A stretch of DNA of 64,000 nucleotides from Bacillota bacterium (GTDB lineage Bacteria > Bacillota > Clostridia > Lachnospirales > Lachnospiraceae): contig JAMPHT010000003.1 in the NCBI GenBank assembly GCA_023663285.1, forward strand, positions 1 to 64,000, written 5' to 3'. The position numbers were made by a program, and so were the translations under genes. How positions within the stretch are numbered: position 1 is the first letter of the stretch; each line of letters begins with the position of its first letter. The notes beneath the pieces are model-generated. The model was not told where the DNA came from. It searched no databases and worked only from the letters and a program-made list of their open reading frames with translations. Of this stretch, positions 36,580 to 45,956 are shown piece by piece.

Positions 36580-37890
36580 TTATTTCCCCATTTTCTCCCT
36601 CAGCACATCCTTTGCCTTCTCCAGCTGATTGTCGGGATGCTCCGGACTTCCGTAATATGCCTCTCCGTCAAACTCGCATACCACATCCGGCACAATGCCG
36701 ATGCCGTGGATGTTGTTGCCCTTCGGCGTATAGTAGGCGCTGATGGTGATCTTGATGGCAGAGCCGTCCCTGAAAGACATGATCTGCTGCACGATTCCCT
36801 TGCCGAAGGTAGTAGTGCCCACCAGCGTACCGGTCCCGTAATCCTTGATAGCTCCCGCCATGATCTCGGCGGCGCTGGCGGAATTCATATCCACCAGGAC
36901 CACCAGCGGCAGATCCAGCTCGTGCGTCCCGTCGCTTTTGTATTCCTTTCTTTCTCCGTATTTATCCTCCGTATAAACGATCATTCCCTCCGGCAGGATC
37001 ATGTTGCACATATCCACCACCGCGTCCAGATTTCCTCCCGGATTCCCGCGCAGATCCAGAATGATCCCTTTTGCATCCGATCCCTTTGCCATGGCAAGGG
37101 CGTCCGCAAACTGATCCACGGTCACATCGTCAAACTCGGTGACCTGGATATACGCCATATCGTCCTCCAGCATGGAAAACTCCACCGTAGGAGATTCCAC
37201 TTTCCTCCTGGTGAGGGTCAGCTTCACATAGTCGCTCTCTCCCTCCCGGATCAGGGTGAGCTCTACCTCTGTCCCCTCCGGTCCCTTGATCAGCCCCACA
37301 GCCTCTGTCAGATTCAGGCCGTAAGTGGAAGCGCCGTCCACCTCATAGACCAGATCGTTGGCTCTTAAGTTCGCCTCCTCCGCAGGAGAACCCTCGATCA
37401 CGCCGCTGATCTTCGGCAGTCCCGTGTCCTCGTCCAACTGGACATAGGCGCCGATCCCGTAATAGATCCCCTCGGACTGCTCCATCAGTTCGTTCAACTC
37501 CTCCACGGTATAATACTCGGAATAGGGATCGTCCAGGGACGCCAGCAGGCCCTTATACATTCCGTCCCGCATCTCCTGGTCTGTGACCTCGTGAAGGAAG
37601 AAATATTTGTCGATGGTATCCACCAGCGCCTGCAGCTTTGCGATCGTATTGGAATCCAGCGCCGAGCTCTCATCCAACTCCGGCATATCCGCAGCGCCAC
37701 CGCCGTTGCTTTCCACGGCTTTCTGGATCTCCATTCCGAACCAGCCCACCGCCACCACCAGCAGCGCCACCGCGATCCCCGATACCAGGCCCACAAAAAA
37801 CAGACCCTTCCCGCTTCCTTTTTCTTTCTGAGGCGGCTGTACCGGCTGGGGATCGTTTATGTTGTTAAAATAATTCTGATTTCCGTCCAT
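36580..37890 (-). CDS. Carboxyl-terminal processing protease (S41)
   Basis: Membrane-anchored extracytoplasmic serine protease of the CtpA/CtpB family, 436 residues. One N-terminal helix (about 29-50), a PDZ domain (about 135-230, IYYGIGAYVQL, VIEGSPAEEANL), then the S41 core with the catalytic Ser339 in NSASAAEIMAG and Lys364 in TTFGKGIVQ. It follows the M23 hydrolase gene by 15 bases; in other bacteria such proteases process or degrade wall hydrolases, so control of the neighbouring hydrolase is plausible (inference). Confidence 0.92.
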   Translation of the reverse strand: MDGNQNYFNNINDPQPVQPPQKEKGSGKGLFFVGLVSGIAVALLVVAVGWFGMEIQKAVESNGGGAADMPELDESSALDSNTIAKLQALVDTIDKYFFLHEVTDQEMRDGMYKGLLASLDDPYSEYYTVEELNELMEQSEGIYYGIGAYVQLDEDTGLPKISGVIEGSPAEEANLRANDLVYEVDGASTYGLNLTEAVGLIKGPEGTEVELTLIREGESDYVKLTLTRRKVESPTVEFSMLEDDMAYIQVTEFDDVTVDQFADALAMAKGSDAKGIILDLRGNPGGNLDAVVDMCNMILPEGMIVYTEDKYGERKEYKSDGTHELDLPLVVLVDMNSASAAEIMAGAIKDYGTGTLVGTTTFGKGIVQQIMSFRDGSAIKITISAYYTPKGNNIHGIGIVPDVVCEFDGEAYYGSPEHPDNQLEKAKDVLREKMGK

Positions 37891-37905
37891 AGCGTTGCAT
37901 TCTCC

Positions 37906-39144
37906 TTACCTTGTGATATAGTTCCATGGCGACTGATACTCCCCGTCCAGGCGCACGCTGAAATGAAGATGGGGGCCTGTGGAACGCCCTGTGCTGCCCA
38001 CGGCGGCAATGGTCTCTCCCCGCACCACAATGTCGTCCTTCTCCACATAGAGGGCCGAGGCGTGCATATAGATAGTGTACAGTCCCGAACCGTGATCTAT
38101 CATTATATAGTTACCCATGGTAGCGCTGTATGCCGCCGCCACCACGACGCCGTCATAGGCCGCATAGATCGCCGTTCCCTTTGGCGACGCCAGATCCACG
38201 CCGTTATGGAACTGCTGTATTCCCAGCGTGGGATGTATCCGGGGGCCATAGTCGTCCGACACTCTGGTGTAGGAGGCCACCGGGAACTTAAAGGCGCCGC
38301 CGTCGTAGGTCAGAACCACGCCGCTGTTTGCCAGGATCTTCTTCTTTTCCTCCGCGATCAGGGCCTCCAGTGCAGCGATCTCATTTTCCTGGGCCTCGAT
38401 CTCTTCCTGGTATTCCTTTATGGCCTTCTCTTTGTTGTCGATATCTGTCTCATAGGCCACGATATCCTTATTTTTCTGGTCTATCAGATCCTCCAGGTTC
38501 CGCTGCTCCTCCTCCACGCCGGCCCTGGTCTCATCCAGGATCTCCTTCTCAAGCTCCAGCTCCTGCTTGCACAGCTCCACATACTCCCTGACCAGCTTAT
38601 AATCCTGCCACATTTTCTGATCGTAGGCCGCCACCCGCTCCACATAGTCAGCCCTGTTCAGGAAATCTCCAAAGCTGGCGGACCTTAACAGCATATCCAG
38701 CATTTGCGGATCGCCGGACTCATACACCATTCTTATGCGGTCCGTCATGGCATCTTTCTGGTTTTCTTCATTTTCAAGCGCGATCTCCAGCTCCGCCTCC
38801 GCCGCGGCGATCTCCTCTTCCTTTGCGGCGATCTTCCCGCTGAGTTCCTGAATGTTCTGCTCGATCTGAGCCAGATTGCCGTCCAGCTGCGCCACATAAT
38901 TTTTCAGATTGGAGCGCTGCGCCTCCAGATCCTTTTTGATGCTCTGCAGATTGCTGAGTCCGTTTTTCAGCGAGTCCTTCTCACTCTCCGCCTGCCGTAT
39001 CTGCTCCTCCTTATCCCGGATGCTGTCCGAGGTAATGGAGGACATGGTGATCGCCGACGCTTCCTGCTTCGTTCTGTCTGAAAAGAGCACGGCACACAGC
39101 GCCACAACGGCAATGCCCCAGACGATAGCTTTTCTTTTCTTCAT
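37906..39144 (-). CDS. EnvC-like M23 peptidase with long coiled coil
   Basis: Secreted wall endopeptidase or amidase activator, 412 residues. N-terminal signal/anchor (about 7-24), a coiled coil of roughly 230 residues, then a LytM (M23) domain with the zinc ligands in FHNGVDLASPKG and the HLHFSV block, so it looks catalytically active rather than degenerate. Encoded directly after ftsX, it is the likely extracellular partner of FtsEX, as for PcsB, CwlO or EnvC. The ATG at 39144 (AGGGG upstream) is preferred to the GTG at 39168. Confidence 0.9.
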   Translation of the reverse strand: MKKRKAIVWGIAVVALCAVLFSDRTKQEASAITMSSITSDSIRDKEEQIRQAESEKDSLKNGLSNLQSIKKDLEAQRSNLKNYVAQLDGNLAQIEQNIQELSGKIAAKEEEIAAAEAELEIALENEENQKDAMTDRIRMVYESGDPQMLDMLLRSASFGDFLNRADYVERVAAYDQKMWQDYKLVREYVELCKQELELEKEILDETRAGVEEEQRNLEDLIDQKNKDIVAYETDIDNKEKAIKEYQEEIEAQENEIAALEALIAEEKKKILANSGVVLTYDGGAFKFPVASYTRVSDDYGPRIHPTLGIQQFHNGVDLASPKGTAIYAAYDGVVVAAAYSATMGNYIMIDHGSGLYTIYMHASALYVEKDDIVVRGETIAAVGSTGRSTGPHLHFSVRLDGEYQSPWNYITR

Positions 39145-39169
39145 AGGCCCCTGCCTTTGCTCGTGCACA

Positions 39170-40117
39170 TCATACGTGCAAGTGCTTCCTGACTGTTATG
39201 ATACTGCCCAGGAAACCGATCCCACCGCCCACCAGAAGAGACGCCGGCGTCAATACTCCAAACACCTGCTCCGCCGTCAGGAAATTCAGATAACTGCTTA
39301 GAACTTCAAATCTTTCCACGATATATGTCAAAACGTAATTGTAGAGAGCCTTTATCAGTCCCAGCGGAATGGCCGCCCCCAAAAGGCCGATCAAAATACC
39401 CTCCAGCACAAAGGGCGCCCTTACGAAAAAGTCCGTGGCTCCGATGTATTTCATAATGTTGATCTCCGTGGAGCGGACGGATATGCCGATGGCTACGGTG
39501 TTACTGATCAGGAAAATGCTGACGGCCAGCAGGATCACAATGATCCCCACGGATACATATGCAATCAGCAGATTCACGCCGCTTAAGGTAGAGGCTGTCA
39601 GCTCCGAATAGTTCACCAGACGTACCTCCGGTATGGAATAAAGCCAGTTCACCAGGGCTTCCTGCATGGAAACGTCGCTCAGGAAGGCTTCATAGCTGTA
39701 CTCACCCTCCAGGGGGTTCTCAGGAAATGCCGTCGCATAATCCGCCGCATCCGCCTTGTAAAAATCAGTTACATAGTTGGCCCAGGCTTCATCGTCCGAG
39801 ACATATACCACCTCTGACACCTCGACCCTGGCCGCAAGCATCTGTCCGATCTCATCAAGCCGCTGATCCGTGGTGGATGTGTGGGACTCTCCTTTAGAGG
39901 CGCACTTGTCGTTTTCGTTATGGAAGAATACCGTTACCGATACCCCCTCCTCCGCCTTCATGACAATACTCTGAAAATTAGCCACAATGGCATAAAACAG
40001 GCCAAACAGGAAAAGGCAGGCGGAGATCGTGGCAACGGAAGCTAAGGAGTACCACTTGTTCCGGAAGATATTGACGAACCCCTGACGGAATGTGTAAAGC
40101 AATGTACTAATCTTCAT
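39170..40117 (-). CDS. ftsX: Cell division ABC transporter-like protein FtsX
   Basis: 315 residues with four membrane helices (about 24-48, 188-210, 235-257, 285-305) and a large outer loop between the first two, which in this family binds the wall hydrolase or its activator. FtsX blocks VTVFFHNEND and MKYIGATDFFVRAPFVLEG are present. It overlaps ftsE by 11 bases; the ATG at 40117 is used rather than 40150. Confidence 0.94.
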   Translation of the reverse strand: MKISTLLYTFRQGFVNIFRNKWYSLASVATISACLFLFGLFYAIVANFQSIVMKAEEGVSVTVFFHNENDKCASKGESHTSTTDQRLDEIGQMLAARVEVSEVVYVSDDEAWANYVTDFYKADAADYATAFPENPLEGEYSYEAFLSDVSMQEALVNWLYSIPEVRLVNYSELTASTLSGVNLLIAYVSVGIIVILLAVSIFLISNTVAIGISVRSTEINIMKYIGATDFFVRAPFVLEGILIGLLGAAIPLGLIKALYNYVLTYIVERFEVLSSYLNFLTAEQVFGVLTPASLLVGGGIGFLGSIITVRKHLHV

Positions 40118-40850
40118 CGATGTACTCGCCCCCCTCCTCGTCGCTGACAATGACTCCTTTCTTCACAGTGACGACACGTTTATGAAAGGCGTTGACTATC
40201 TCCTTATTATGGGTCACCACCACTACCGTGGTCCCTCCCTCGTTGATCTCCTCCAGCAGCTTCATGATCTCCCAGGAATTTTTAGGGTCCAGGTTACCCG
40301 TGGGCTCATCCGCAAGCAGGATAGCCGGATTGTTCACCAGCGCCCTGGCCAGGGCCACGCGCTGCTGTTCGCCTCCGGAAAGCTGTTTGGGCTTAGCCTT
40401 ATACTTTCCTGCCAGCCCCACCGTAGCCAGAATGGCAGGCACGTTCCGCCGCATTTCATTCACCGGGGTCTCCACGATCCTCTGGGCAAAGGCAACATTC
40501 TCATACACGTTCCTGTCGTTCAGCAGGCGGAAATCCTGAAACACCACTCCCAGATTACGCCTGAATTTGGGGATCTGCCTGTGCCGAAGCTTTGCCAGAT
40601 CGCTCCCCATAACATAAACACTGCCGCTGGTCGCAGTAAGCTCCCGCAGCAGAAGTTTGATCATTGTTGATTTACCGGAGCCGCTGTCTCCTACAATAAA
40701 CACGAATTCGCCCCTGTAGATACTCAGGCTCACGTCGTTCAATGCAGGGGCGCCGGTAGAGTATACCTTGCTGATATTGTCAAGATAGATAACGCCTTTC
40801 TCCTCTATCATCTGTTCCCGCTTTCTTCTCAGCAGTTCCTTTCTTCCCAT
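40107..40850 (-). CDS. ftsE: Cell division ATPase FtsE
   Basis: Cytoplasmic ATPase partner of FtsX, 247 residues. Walker A GDSGSGKST, the FtsE-specific GVVFQDFRLL, signature LSGGEQQRVALA and Walker B AILLADEPTGNLD are intact. An N-terminal basic extension of about 20 residues precedes the usual start, but GAGGAG at proper spacing supports the ATG at 40850. ATP-driven movement is thought to open the hydrolase outside. Confidence 0.95.
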   Translation of the reverse strand: MGRKELLRRKREQMIEEKGVIYLDNISKVYSTGAPALNDVSLSIYRGEFVFIVGDSGSGKSTMIKLLLRELTATSGSVYVMGSDLAKLRHRQIPKFRRNLGVVFQDFRLLNDRNVYENVAFAQRIVETPVNEMRRNVPAILATVGLAGKYKAKPKQLSGGEQQRVALARALVNNPAILLADEPTGNLDPKNSWEIMKLLEEINEGGTTVVVVTHNKEIVNAFHKRVVTVKKGVIVSDEEGGEYIDED

Positions 40851-40861
40851 ATAAATCTCCT

Positions 40862-41944
40862 CTAAAAATCAGCATTCTCCATATATTTCATGTACTTTAC
40901 CACCATCAGCGCGATCTTAAAGGTGATGGCGTTTTCAAACACGCGCAGATCCAGCCCGGTGCTCTTCTGCAGCTTGTCCAGGCGGTACACCAGCGTGTTC
41001 CTGTGTATAAACAGCTGTCTTGACGTCTCAGACACATTCAGGCTGTTCTCAAAAAACTTATAGATAGTGGTCAGGGTCTCCTCGTCAAATTCATCCGGAC
41101 TCTTACCGTCAAATATCTCTTTGATAAACATTTTACAGAGCGGAATGGGCAGCTGATAGATCAGACGGCCGATCCCAAGCTCGCTGTAGGCCACGATATT
41201 CCTCTCGTCAAAAAAGATCTTCCCTACGTCCAGAGCCATTTTAGCCTCCTTGTAGGAACGGCTGACCTCCTTGATCTCCTGGATCACGGTGCCATATGCA
41301 ATGCGGACACCCCCGATGCCTTCCTTCTCCAGAAAATGCTCCAGCGCCTGGGCCGACTTTTCGATTTCCTTCGCGGCATTACCGTCGGACAATTCCTTTA
41401 CTACGATCACATTATTTTCATCCACTGCGGTGACAAAATCCCTGCTGCTGCCAAAATGGCTGCGGGTCAGCTCAAGAGCGTTATTGTCTCTGTCGCCGCC
41501 GGTCTCCACGATCATGACCACACGGGGCACATCCGTCTGTACATGGAGTTTTTTGGAACGGCTGTAAATATCCACCAGCAGCAGATTGTCCAGCAGCAGA
41601 TTCTTGATAAAATTATCCTTATCAAACCGCTCCTTGTAGGCCACAAGGAGGTTCTGCACCTGAAATGCCGCCATTTTCCCGATCATATACACGTCCTCGC
41701 CCGTGCCTGAAGCCACCAGGATATATTCCAGCTGCTGCTCGTCATATATCTTGAAATACTGATAGCCATGAATCTCCTGAGAGTCCGCGGGTGACGCAGC
41801 AAACTCCGCAACAGTCCCGGCACTGCTCCCCATGTCTGTGGTGGACGCGACTTCCTTTCCGTCCACATCCATGACGCAGAACTCCACCCTTGCAATGCTC
41901 TTCAGGCCGTCAATTGTATTCTGCAAAATCTGATTTGAAATCAT
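40862..41944 (-). CDS. PucR/CdaR-type transcriptional regulator
   Basis: 360 residues. The C-terminal helix-turn-helix of the PucR family is clear: NSLNVSETSRQLFIHRNTLVYRL split over residues about 305-330, followed by KLQKSTGLDLR. The middle has a GGDEF-like PucR linker domain (RSYKEAKMALDVG) and the N-terminus a putative sensory domain. It stands 11 bases before ftsE, so it is the first gene of the ftsEX-hydrolase-ctpA unit, an uncommon partner that suggests regulated wall hydrolysis. (CdaR here is the sugar-diacid regulator family, not the c-di-AMP protein.). Confidence 0.85.
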   Translation of the reverse strand: MISNQILQNTIDGLKSIARVEFCVMDVDGKEVASTTDMGSSAGTVAEFAASPADSQEIHGYQYFKIYDEQQLEYILVASGTGEDVYMIGKMAAFQVQNLLVAYKERFDKDNFIKNLLLDNLLLVDIYSRSKKLHVQTDVPRVVMIVETGGDRDNNALELTRSHFGSSRDFVTAVDENNVIVVKELSDGNAAKEIEKSAQALEHFLEKEGIGGVRIAYGTVIQEIKEVSRSYKEAKMALDVGKIFFDERNIVAYSELGIGRLIYQLPIPLCKMFIKEIFDGKSPDEFDEETLTTIYKFFENSLNVSETSRQLFIHRNTLVYRLDKLQKSTGLDLRVFENAITFKIALMVVKYMKYMENADF

Positions 41945-41969
41945 AAACCCGCTCCTCTGATTCGTATTG

Positions 41970-41999
41970 ATATAACAAATATTACAAAAATATTGTCAA
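41970..41999 (-). promoter_or_regulatory. Promoter of the PucR-ftsEX operon
   Basis: On the minus strand a perfect TTGACA (41994-41999) is followed after 18 bases by TTATAT (41970-41975), 25 bases before the start codon. Confidence 0.6.
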
Positions 42000-42027
42000 A
42001 AAAGCAATAGGTTTTATGATTTTTCAC

Positions 42028-42060
42028 AAAAAAACTGCCTGCGGTCATTCGTCAGGCAGC
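42028..42060 (-). terminator. Terminator after the YjfB-like gene
   Basis: CTGCCTG (42035-42041) pairs with CAGGCAG (42053-42059), followed on the minus strand by seven T. It ends transcription from the yjfB-like gene nine bases after its stop. Confidence 0.8.
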
Positions 42061-42068
42061 TTGCAGAA

Positions 42069-42260
42069 CTAAATACGCATATCGATATTCGCTCCGACGC
42101 CGGGATTCACGCTCCGCTCCATGGCAGCGGCGTCCATCATCTGCACCAGACCCGCTCCCAGCTCCTCATTGGTATCCATAGCCTTCCCCAGCACAGCGGT
42201 GGAGACCTGAGACTGGGTGGTAACATTAGCCAACGCCATAGAAACGCCTGCAATATCCAT
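42069..42260 (-). CDS. YjfB-family putative motility protein
   Basis: 63 residues: MDIAGVSMALANVTTQSQVSTAVLGKAMD followed by a short helix and VGANIDMRI at the end, the pattern of the small YjfB family found in flagellated Firmicutes (quoted motif is split here: MDIAGVSMALANVT and QVSTAVLGKAMD). The ATG at 42260 with an AGGAAGGGGG site upstream is preferred to 42296. It is a single gene between terminators; function unproven. Confidence 0.75.
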   Translation of the reverse strand: MDIAGVSMALANVTTQSQVSTAVLGKAMDTNEELGAGLVQMMDAAAMERSVNPGVGANIDMRI

Positions 42261-42370
42261 ATATATGCCCCCTTCCTGACACAGTTCATTCTGCATACCT
42301 TATTTCAGTATAATTTATTCTAGCACATCCCACATTACTTTTCCACACTAACATCTCTTTTTCTAAATTC

Positions 42371-43210
42371 TTAAGATTTTTTCCGGATAGTCTTTTCCCC
42401 GATCTCTATCTTTCCCTGCTTCAGCAGCCTGCCCACTGCCCGCTTGAATTCGTTCTTGCTCATGCCCGTCTCGTGCCGGATGACTTCGGGAGCCGCCTTA
42501 TCATTAAAGGGAAGCGCTCCCTCATAGCTGTCCAGAAGCTCCAGCAGCTTTTCCGCGTCAGCGTCCATCTGCAGATACGCCTTTTCCCTGACGCTCAGAT
42601 CAAGCCTGCCGTCCTCCCTGACCCGCAGGACCCGCGCTTCCACATCCGCTCCCAACTCCACGTCTCCATAAAGCTCCTTTCGGGCGATCAGGCCCGAATA
42701 CAGATTATCCACCGCCACAAAGGCCCCGAAGTTGTCACTGAGCTCGTACACTCTTCCCCGCACCCTGTCCTCCGCCTGATAGGGACTGTCCGTCCGCAGG
42801 GACTCATACACATTCATGGTGGCGCAGAGGCGGTCGCTCTTATCTATGTAGAGGGACGCCAGAACAGCGTCTCCCTCCCGGACCCGTCCTCTCTGCTCCT
42901 TAAAGGGCAGAAACAGATCCTTTTCCAGCCCCCAGTCCAGAAACGCTCCCAGCTTTCCCGTCTGAGCTACGGCCAGCTCCGCCACCCTGCCCAGCTCCAG
43001 CTTAGGGCTATGGGTGGTAGCAATCAGCCTGTCCTCGGAATCCCGGTAGATAAACACCTCCAGCCTGTCTCCCAAGCCGCTCCCTTCAGGGACCTGCCTC
43101 GCCGGGAGCAGGACTCTCTCCTCCGCCTTCTCCTGGCTTTCCGCAAGATATACGCCGAAATCCACCTTTTTTACGATCACCAGCTCCTGCCTTTCCCCCA
43201 GCCGAATCAT
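42371..43210 (-). CDS. cvfB: CvfB-type S1-domain RNA-binding protein
   Basis: 279 residues made of successive S1-like OB folds and a C-terminal winged helix: VKKVDFGVYLAE (first), GKLGAFLDWGLEKDLFLPF (second), YELSDNFGAFVAVDNLYSGLI (third) and VIRHETGMSKNEFKRAVGRLL (winged helix). This architecture is that of CvfB/YitL, an RNA-binding regulator of virulence and other genes in Staphylococcus. The thioesterase gene upstream overlaps it by four bases, so the two are co-translated. Confidence 0.9.
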   Translation of the reverse strand: MIRLGERQELVIVKKVDFGVYLAESQEKAEERVLLPARQVPEGSGLGDRLEVFIYRDSEDRLIATTHSPKLELGRVAELAVAQTGKLGAFLDWGLEKDLFLPFKEQRGRVREGDAVLASLYIDKSDRLCATMNVYESLRTDSPYQAEDRVRGRVYELSDNFGAFVAVDNLYSGLIARKELYGDVELGADVEARVLRVREDGRLDLSVREKAYLQMDADAEKLLELLDSYEGALPFNDKAAPEVIRHETGMSKNEFKRAVGRLLKQGKIEIGEKTIRKKS

Positions 43211-43923
43211 GCCTGCTCCTTTCTCAAAAACTCAGCGATCACATATGCCGCGCCGTTTTCATCCGCCAGCTTTACTACGAGCTTATCCTTCTCAACCGCC
43301 ACAACAGGTATCAGTACATCATGCAGGAAAGCCTGCTTCTTGTACTCAGCCCTCACCTGCCCTATGCAGAAGCCTTCAGGAAGATAATCCATTGCCATAT
43401 CCAGGAACTGCTGGTTGTTGACGTGATGGTTGGTATCCAGGTGATGCTTTTTCACTGTCAGCGGCTCCTGCTCCACGCCCCCATCCGGAACCGCGATCTT
43501 CCTGGAGGAATAATCCATCTCCAGCCTGGGAGCGCGGGTATAACGCTCTATCATGATCTCCGGAACAGCCGTAGGCTTCCCTGTATCCGTGTTCAGGAGG
43601 CTCCAGAGGGAATTTGCCTTTGCGATATAATTGCCCTGCCCGTCCAGCATGGCGAAGTTCCTGTATCCCAGAAATCCTTTCAAATCATAAGGCTGGGTCC
43701 CCACTGTCACCTTCTCCCCCAGCTGAGGATACCGTTCCACCACGATCTGCCAGGAACAGAGCACCCACACCAGATGAGTCTCCTTTAAATAACCAACGCC
43801 CACTCCCAGGTCCTCCGACTGGAAGGTGGAACAATCCTGCAGATAATTGATGAGGGCCGCCATGGTAAGCCTTCCCTCGCTGTCAACCTCGCTGTATCTT
43901 ATCCTGCTGTCAAATGTATACAT
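43207..43923 (-). CDS. Acyl-ACP thioesterase
   Basis: Double hot-dog fold enzyme of the FatA/PF01643 type, 238 residues, releasing fatty acids from acyl carrier protein. The N-terminal hot-dog has RIRYSEVDSEGRLT and the core AALINYLQDCSTF; the second has the catalytic block HHLDTNHHVNNQQF (Asn/His) followed by VRAEYKKQAFLHD. Its overlap with cvfB indicates a shared operon; a metabolic link is not evident. Confidence 0.88.
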   Translation of the reverse strand: MYTFDSRIRYSEVDSEGRLTMAALINYLQDCSTFQSEDLGVGVGYLKETHLVWVLCSWQIVVERYPQLGEKVTVGTQPYDLKGFLGYRNFAMLDGQGNYIAKANSLWSLLNTDTGKPTAVPEIMIERYTRAPRLEMDYSSRKIAVPDGGVEQEPLTVKKHHLDTNHHVNNQQFLDMAMDYLPEGFCIGQVRAEYKKQAFLHDVLIPVVAVEKDKLVVKLADENGAAYVIAEFLRKEQA

Positions 43924-43985
43924 TATTACATCCTCCTGCGTGCTTTCGCACGGTTGGTTTTATATTCTTCACTGCCCTCGCCCTT

Positions 43986-44984
43986 TTATGCAAGCAGCTG
44001 CGCCACAATGCTGACGATCCAGAAAAGCATGAACGCTGCCATCCCGGTATTCCCCAGCGCCAGGCTGAGCTTCAGTTCCTTCGGAATACACGTCTGCCCC
44101 GGATGGAATACAAATTTCCGTTTTGCCGCAAAAATAATGAACAGCACCAGCCCTGTTATCAGCATACTGAGTATAAACAGAATAAGCAGGCCGTAGAGCA
44201 GAAACCATCCCCATTTATACCGTATCAGCTCAAGCATCCCGGAGGTGGATCCGTTTTCCGCAAACACCATATAGCTCTCCATATCCATCTTCCTCATCAG
44301 CATGGTGGGCAGGAATCCGCCTATAAAATTAAAGAGCATATGCAGAGAGATGGTGATCTTCAGCTTGCCTGTTTTGACATAAAGAAACGCAAAAAACGTT
44401 CCTATCACGGCGGCATAGAGAAACTGATTCAGATTGCCGTGAAACAGTCCGAACATCAGCCCCGAAAGGACTACCGCAACTCCCTGTCCGTAACGCACCG
44501 CCCTGTCCACGATCAGCTTTCTGAACACGAATTCCTCCATGATCGGCGCGCACAGCACCGTGTAGAACAGCACTGCCCAGGGACTGATAGAATTCACCAC
44601 TCCCGCGATGGTGTTTTCCACCGGGTTCCCGGTGAACAGGCCGATTATCGTAGTGAGTATCAGACCTATGATATTGGCTGCATAGGCGAGCCCTATACAG
44701 ATGATTGCCGACAGCACATATTGCCCCGCCGTCATTTTGCGTTTCTCGATACGCTCTCCCGGCACGCACTTTTTCAGCAGCAGAGCCAGCAGCGGAAACG
44801 CCACCAGATACATAGGCGCCATGGAAAAAAGCAAATTCAAATCCATGTCATACAGCCACTCCGGCTTTATCAGCCGCAGCAGGAAGCCTATACCCATCTG
44901 CAGGGCATAAATGATCGCCACCGCAGCCATATACAGCCAGCCCATTCTGGAAAAATGTTTCTTTGCCCCGATCAGTTCCTGCAT
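43986..44984 (-). CDS. CPBP family intramembrane metalloprotease
   Basis: 332 residues with about eight membrane helices. The CPBP (CAAX-like/Abi) motifs are all seen: EEFVFRK (Glu-Glu and Arg), GLMFGLFHGN (His) and LHMLFNFIGG (His, Asn). Such proteases act in stress signalling, surface-protein processing or bacteriocin self-immunity. Single gene; no bacteriocin gene was found next to it, although a C39-like gene is divergently oriented 160 bases away. Confidence 0.88.
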   Translation of the reverse strand: MQELIGAKKHFSRMGWLYMAAVAIIYALQMGIGFLLRLIKPEWLYDMDLNLLFSMAPMYLVAFPLLALLLKKCVPGERIEKRKMTAGQYVLSAIICIGLAYAANIIGLILTTIIGLFTGNPVENTIAGVVNSISPWAVLFYTVLCAPIMEEFVFRKLIVDRAVRYGQGVAVVLSGLMFGLFHGNLNQFLYAAVIGTFFAFLYVKTGKLKITISLHMLFNFIGGFLPTMLMRKMDMESYMVFAENGSTSGMLELIRYKWGWFLLYGLLILFILSMLITGLVLFIIFAAKRKFVFHPGQTCIPKELKLSLALGNTGMAAFMLFWIVSIVAQLLA

Positions 44985-45096
44985 TTTTATCCTCCGTTCC
45001 CACCGTCAGTCAGCGCTGCTTTCCACCTTATCCAGTATAACGAATTTCCCGCAAAAAAACAATTATATAATTTAAAACAAATCCGCCGATAAATAT

Positions 45097-45104
45097 GTTA
45101 CAAT
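45097..45104 (+). promoter_or_regulatory. Extended -10 box of the C39-like gene
   Basis: TGTTACAAT (TACAAT at 45099-45104) lies 42 bases before the start codon; no good -35 was found. Confidence 0.45.
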
Positions 45105-45146
45105 AGGGATAAGCATAAGTCAATTTTCGTAAGAAGGAGACCGCCC

Positions 45147-45956
45147 ATGAAATATATGACCTTCAACTCCTCCTGCTCCTACGCAGGGGTTGCAAATATG
45201 CTTGAAAGCTATAATATTGACGTTGAGGACCGACAGATAGCTCTGGAGATAGACCTGCCTTATATGTTTTCCCGTGAAAACGGCATCTATTGTTCCGGCC
45301 CTATGCTTCAGTCTGCGGAATGGTTCAACCTGTATTTAAAGCCGAGAGGCTTTCGCATGACGGAAACAAGACTTTCAAGGGATGAAGTCTGCTCTTTTCT
45401 GTCAAAAAGCCGAACCGCCATGCTGGGGCTTGCCCTGACTTCCCACGGAAGACACGCTGTCGTTTACATTGGAACAGAGAACGGCTGCTGCCGATTTCTG
45501 AATAATAAACACAAGGACTCGCCGGAGCCGGAGGTGATCTGCCTGACGCCGGAAGAGCTTCTTCCCCTGTTGGGCGATACCGTGGTCGCAGCCGTTCTGC
45601 AGGAATGCCGCCCTCAGACCATAGATATAACTCCGTACCTTCAAAGCTCTGCTGACATATTATTACAGTTGAAGCAGGATATCACCGCTTTCTGCCTCAG
45701 AGAGCAGCCGCCCCAGGCTCTGCGGGCGGCCCGGAATACCCTGTTCCGCGCCATATTGCTAGACGCTGTTACCATGCTGGAGCTGTCAGGAAATGAAGAA
45801 CCCCTGACAGCTCTGAGGGCTGTCCAAAAAGAATTTCTGGCAATGCTGAAAGAAAATAAGCCTCTCGTCCCGGCGGACCACTTATCCCTGAACCGGCTGG
45901 AAAAGGCAATGGACACATATCGGGAGCTGATCAAAGCCCGTTGCAAACGCCACTAA
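45147..45956 (+). CDS. C39/BtrH-like papain-fold protein
   Basis: 269 residues, cytoplasmic by appearance. The N-terminal 140 residues carry SSCSYAGVANMLES with a Cys-Tyr-Ala block as in C39-type peptidases and BtrH N-terminal domains, and the matching histidine in SHGRHAVVYIGTENG. The C-terminal 120 residues are helical without known motifs. It lacks the ATPase and membrane domains of a bacteriocin exporter. AAGGAG precedes the ATG. It could be a protease or acyltransferase; substrate unknown. Its 3' end overlaps the convergent toxin gene by 26 bases. Confidence 0.6.
   Translation: MKYMTFNSSCSYAGVANMLESYNIDVEDRQIALEIDLPYMFSRENGIYCSGPMLQSAEWFNLYLKPRGFRMTETRLSRDEVCSFLSKSRTAMLGLALTSHGRHAVVYIGTENGCCRFLNNKHKDSPEPEVICLTPEELLPLLGDTVVAAVLQECRPQTIDITPYLQSSADILLQLKQDITAFCLREQPPQALRAARNTLFRAILLDAVTMLELSGNEEPLTALRAVQKEFLAMLKENKPLVPADHLSLNRLEKAMDTYRELIKARCKRH

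Noticed and set aside
43914-45092. Plus-strand open frame of 392 codons opposite the CPBP protease gene
   Set aside because: The minus strand carries intact protease motifs; the plus-strand product is compositionally odd and crosses an intergenic region.
45147-45956. Bacteriocin export locus around the C39-like and CPBP genes
   Set aside because: No ABC exporter, no double-glycine precursor peptide and no radical SAM gene is present; the C39-like protein lacks transporter domains.
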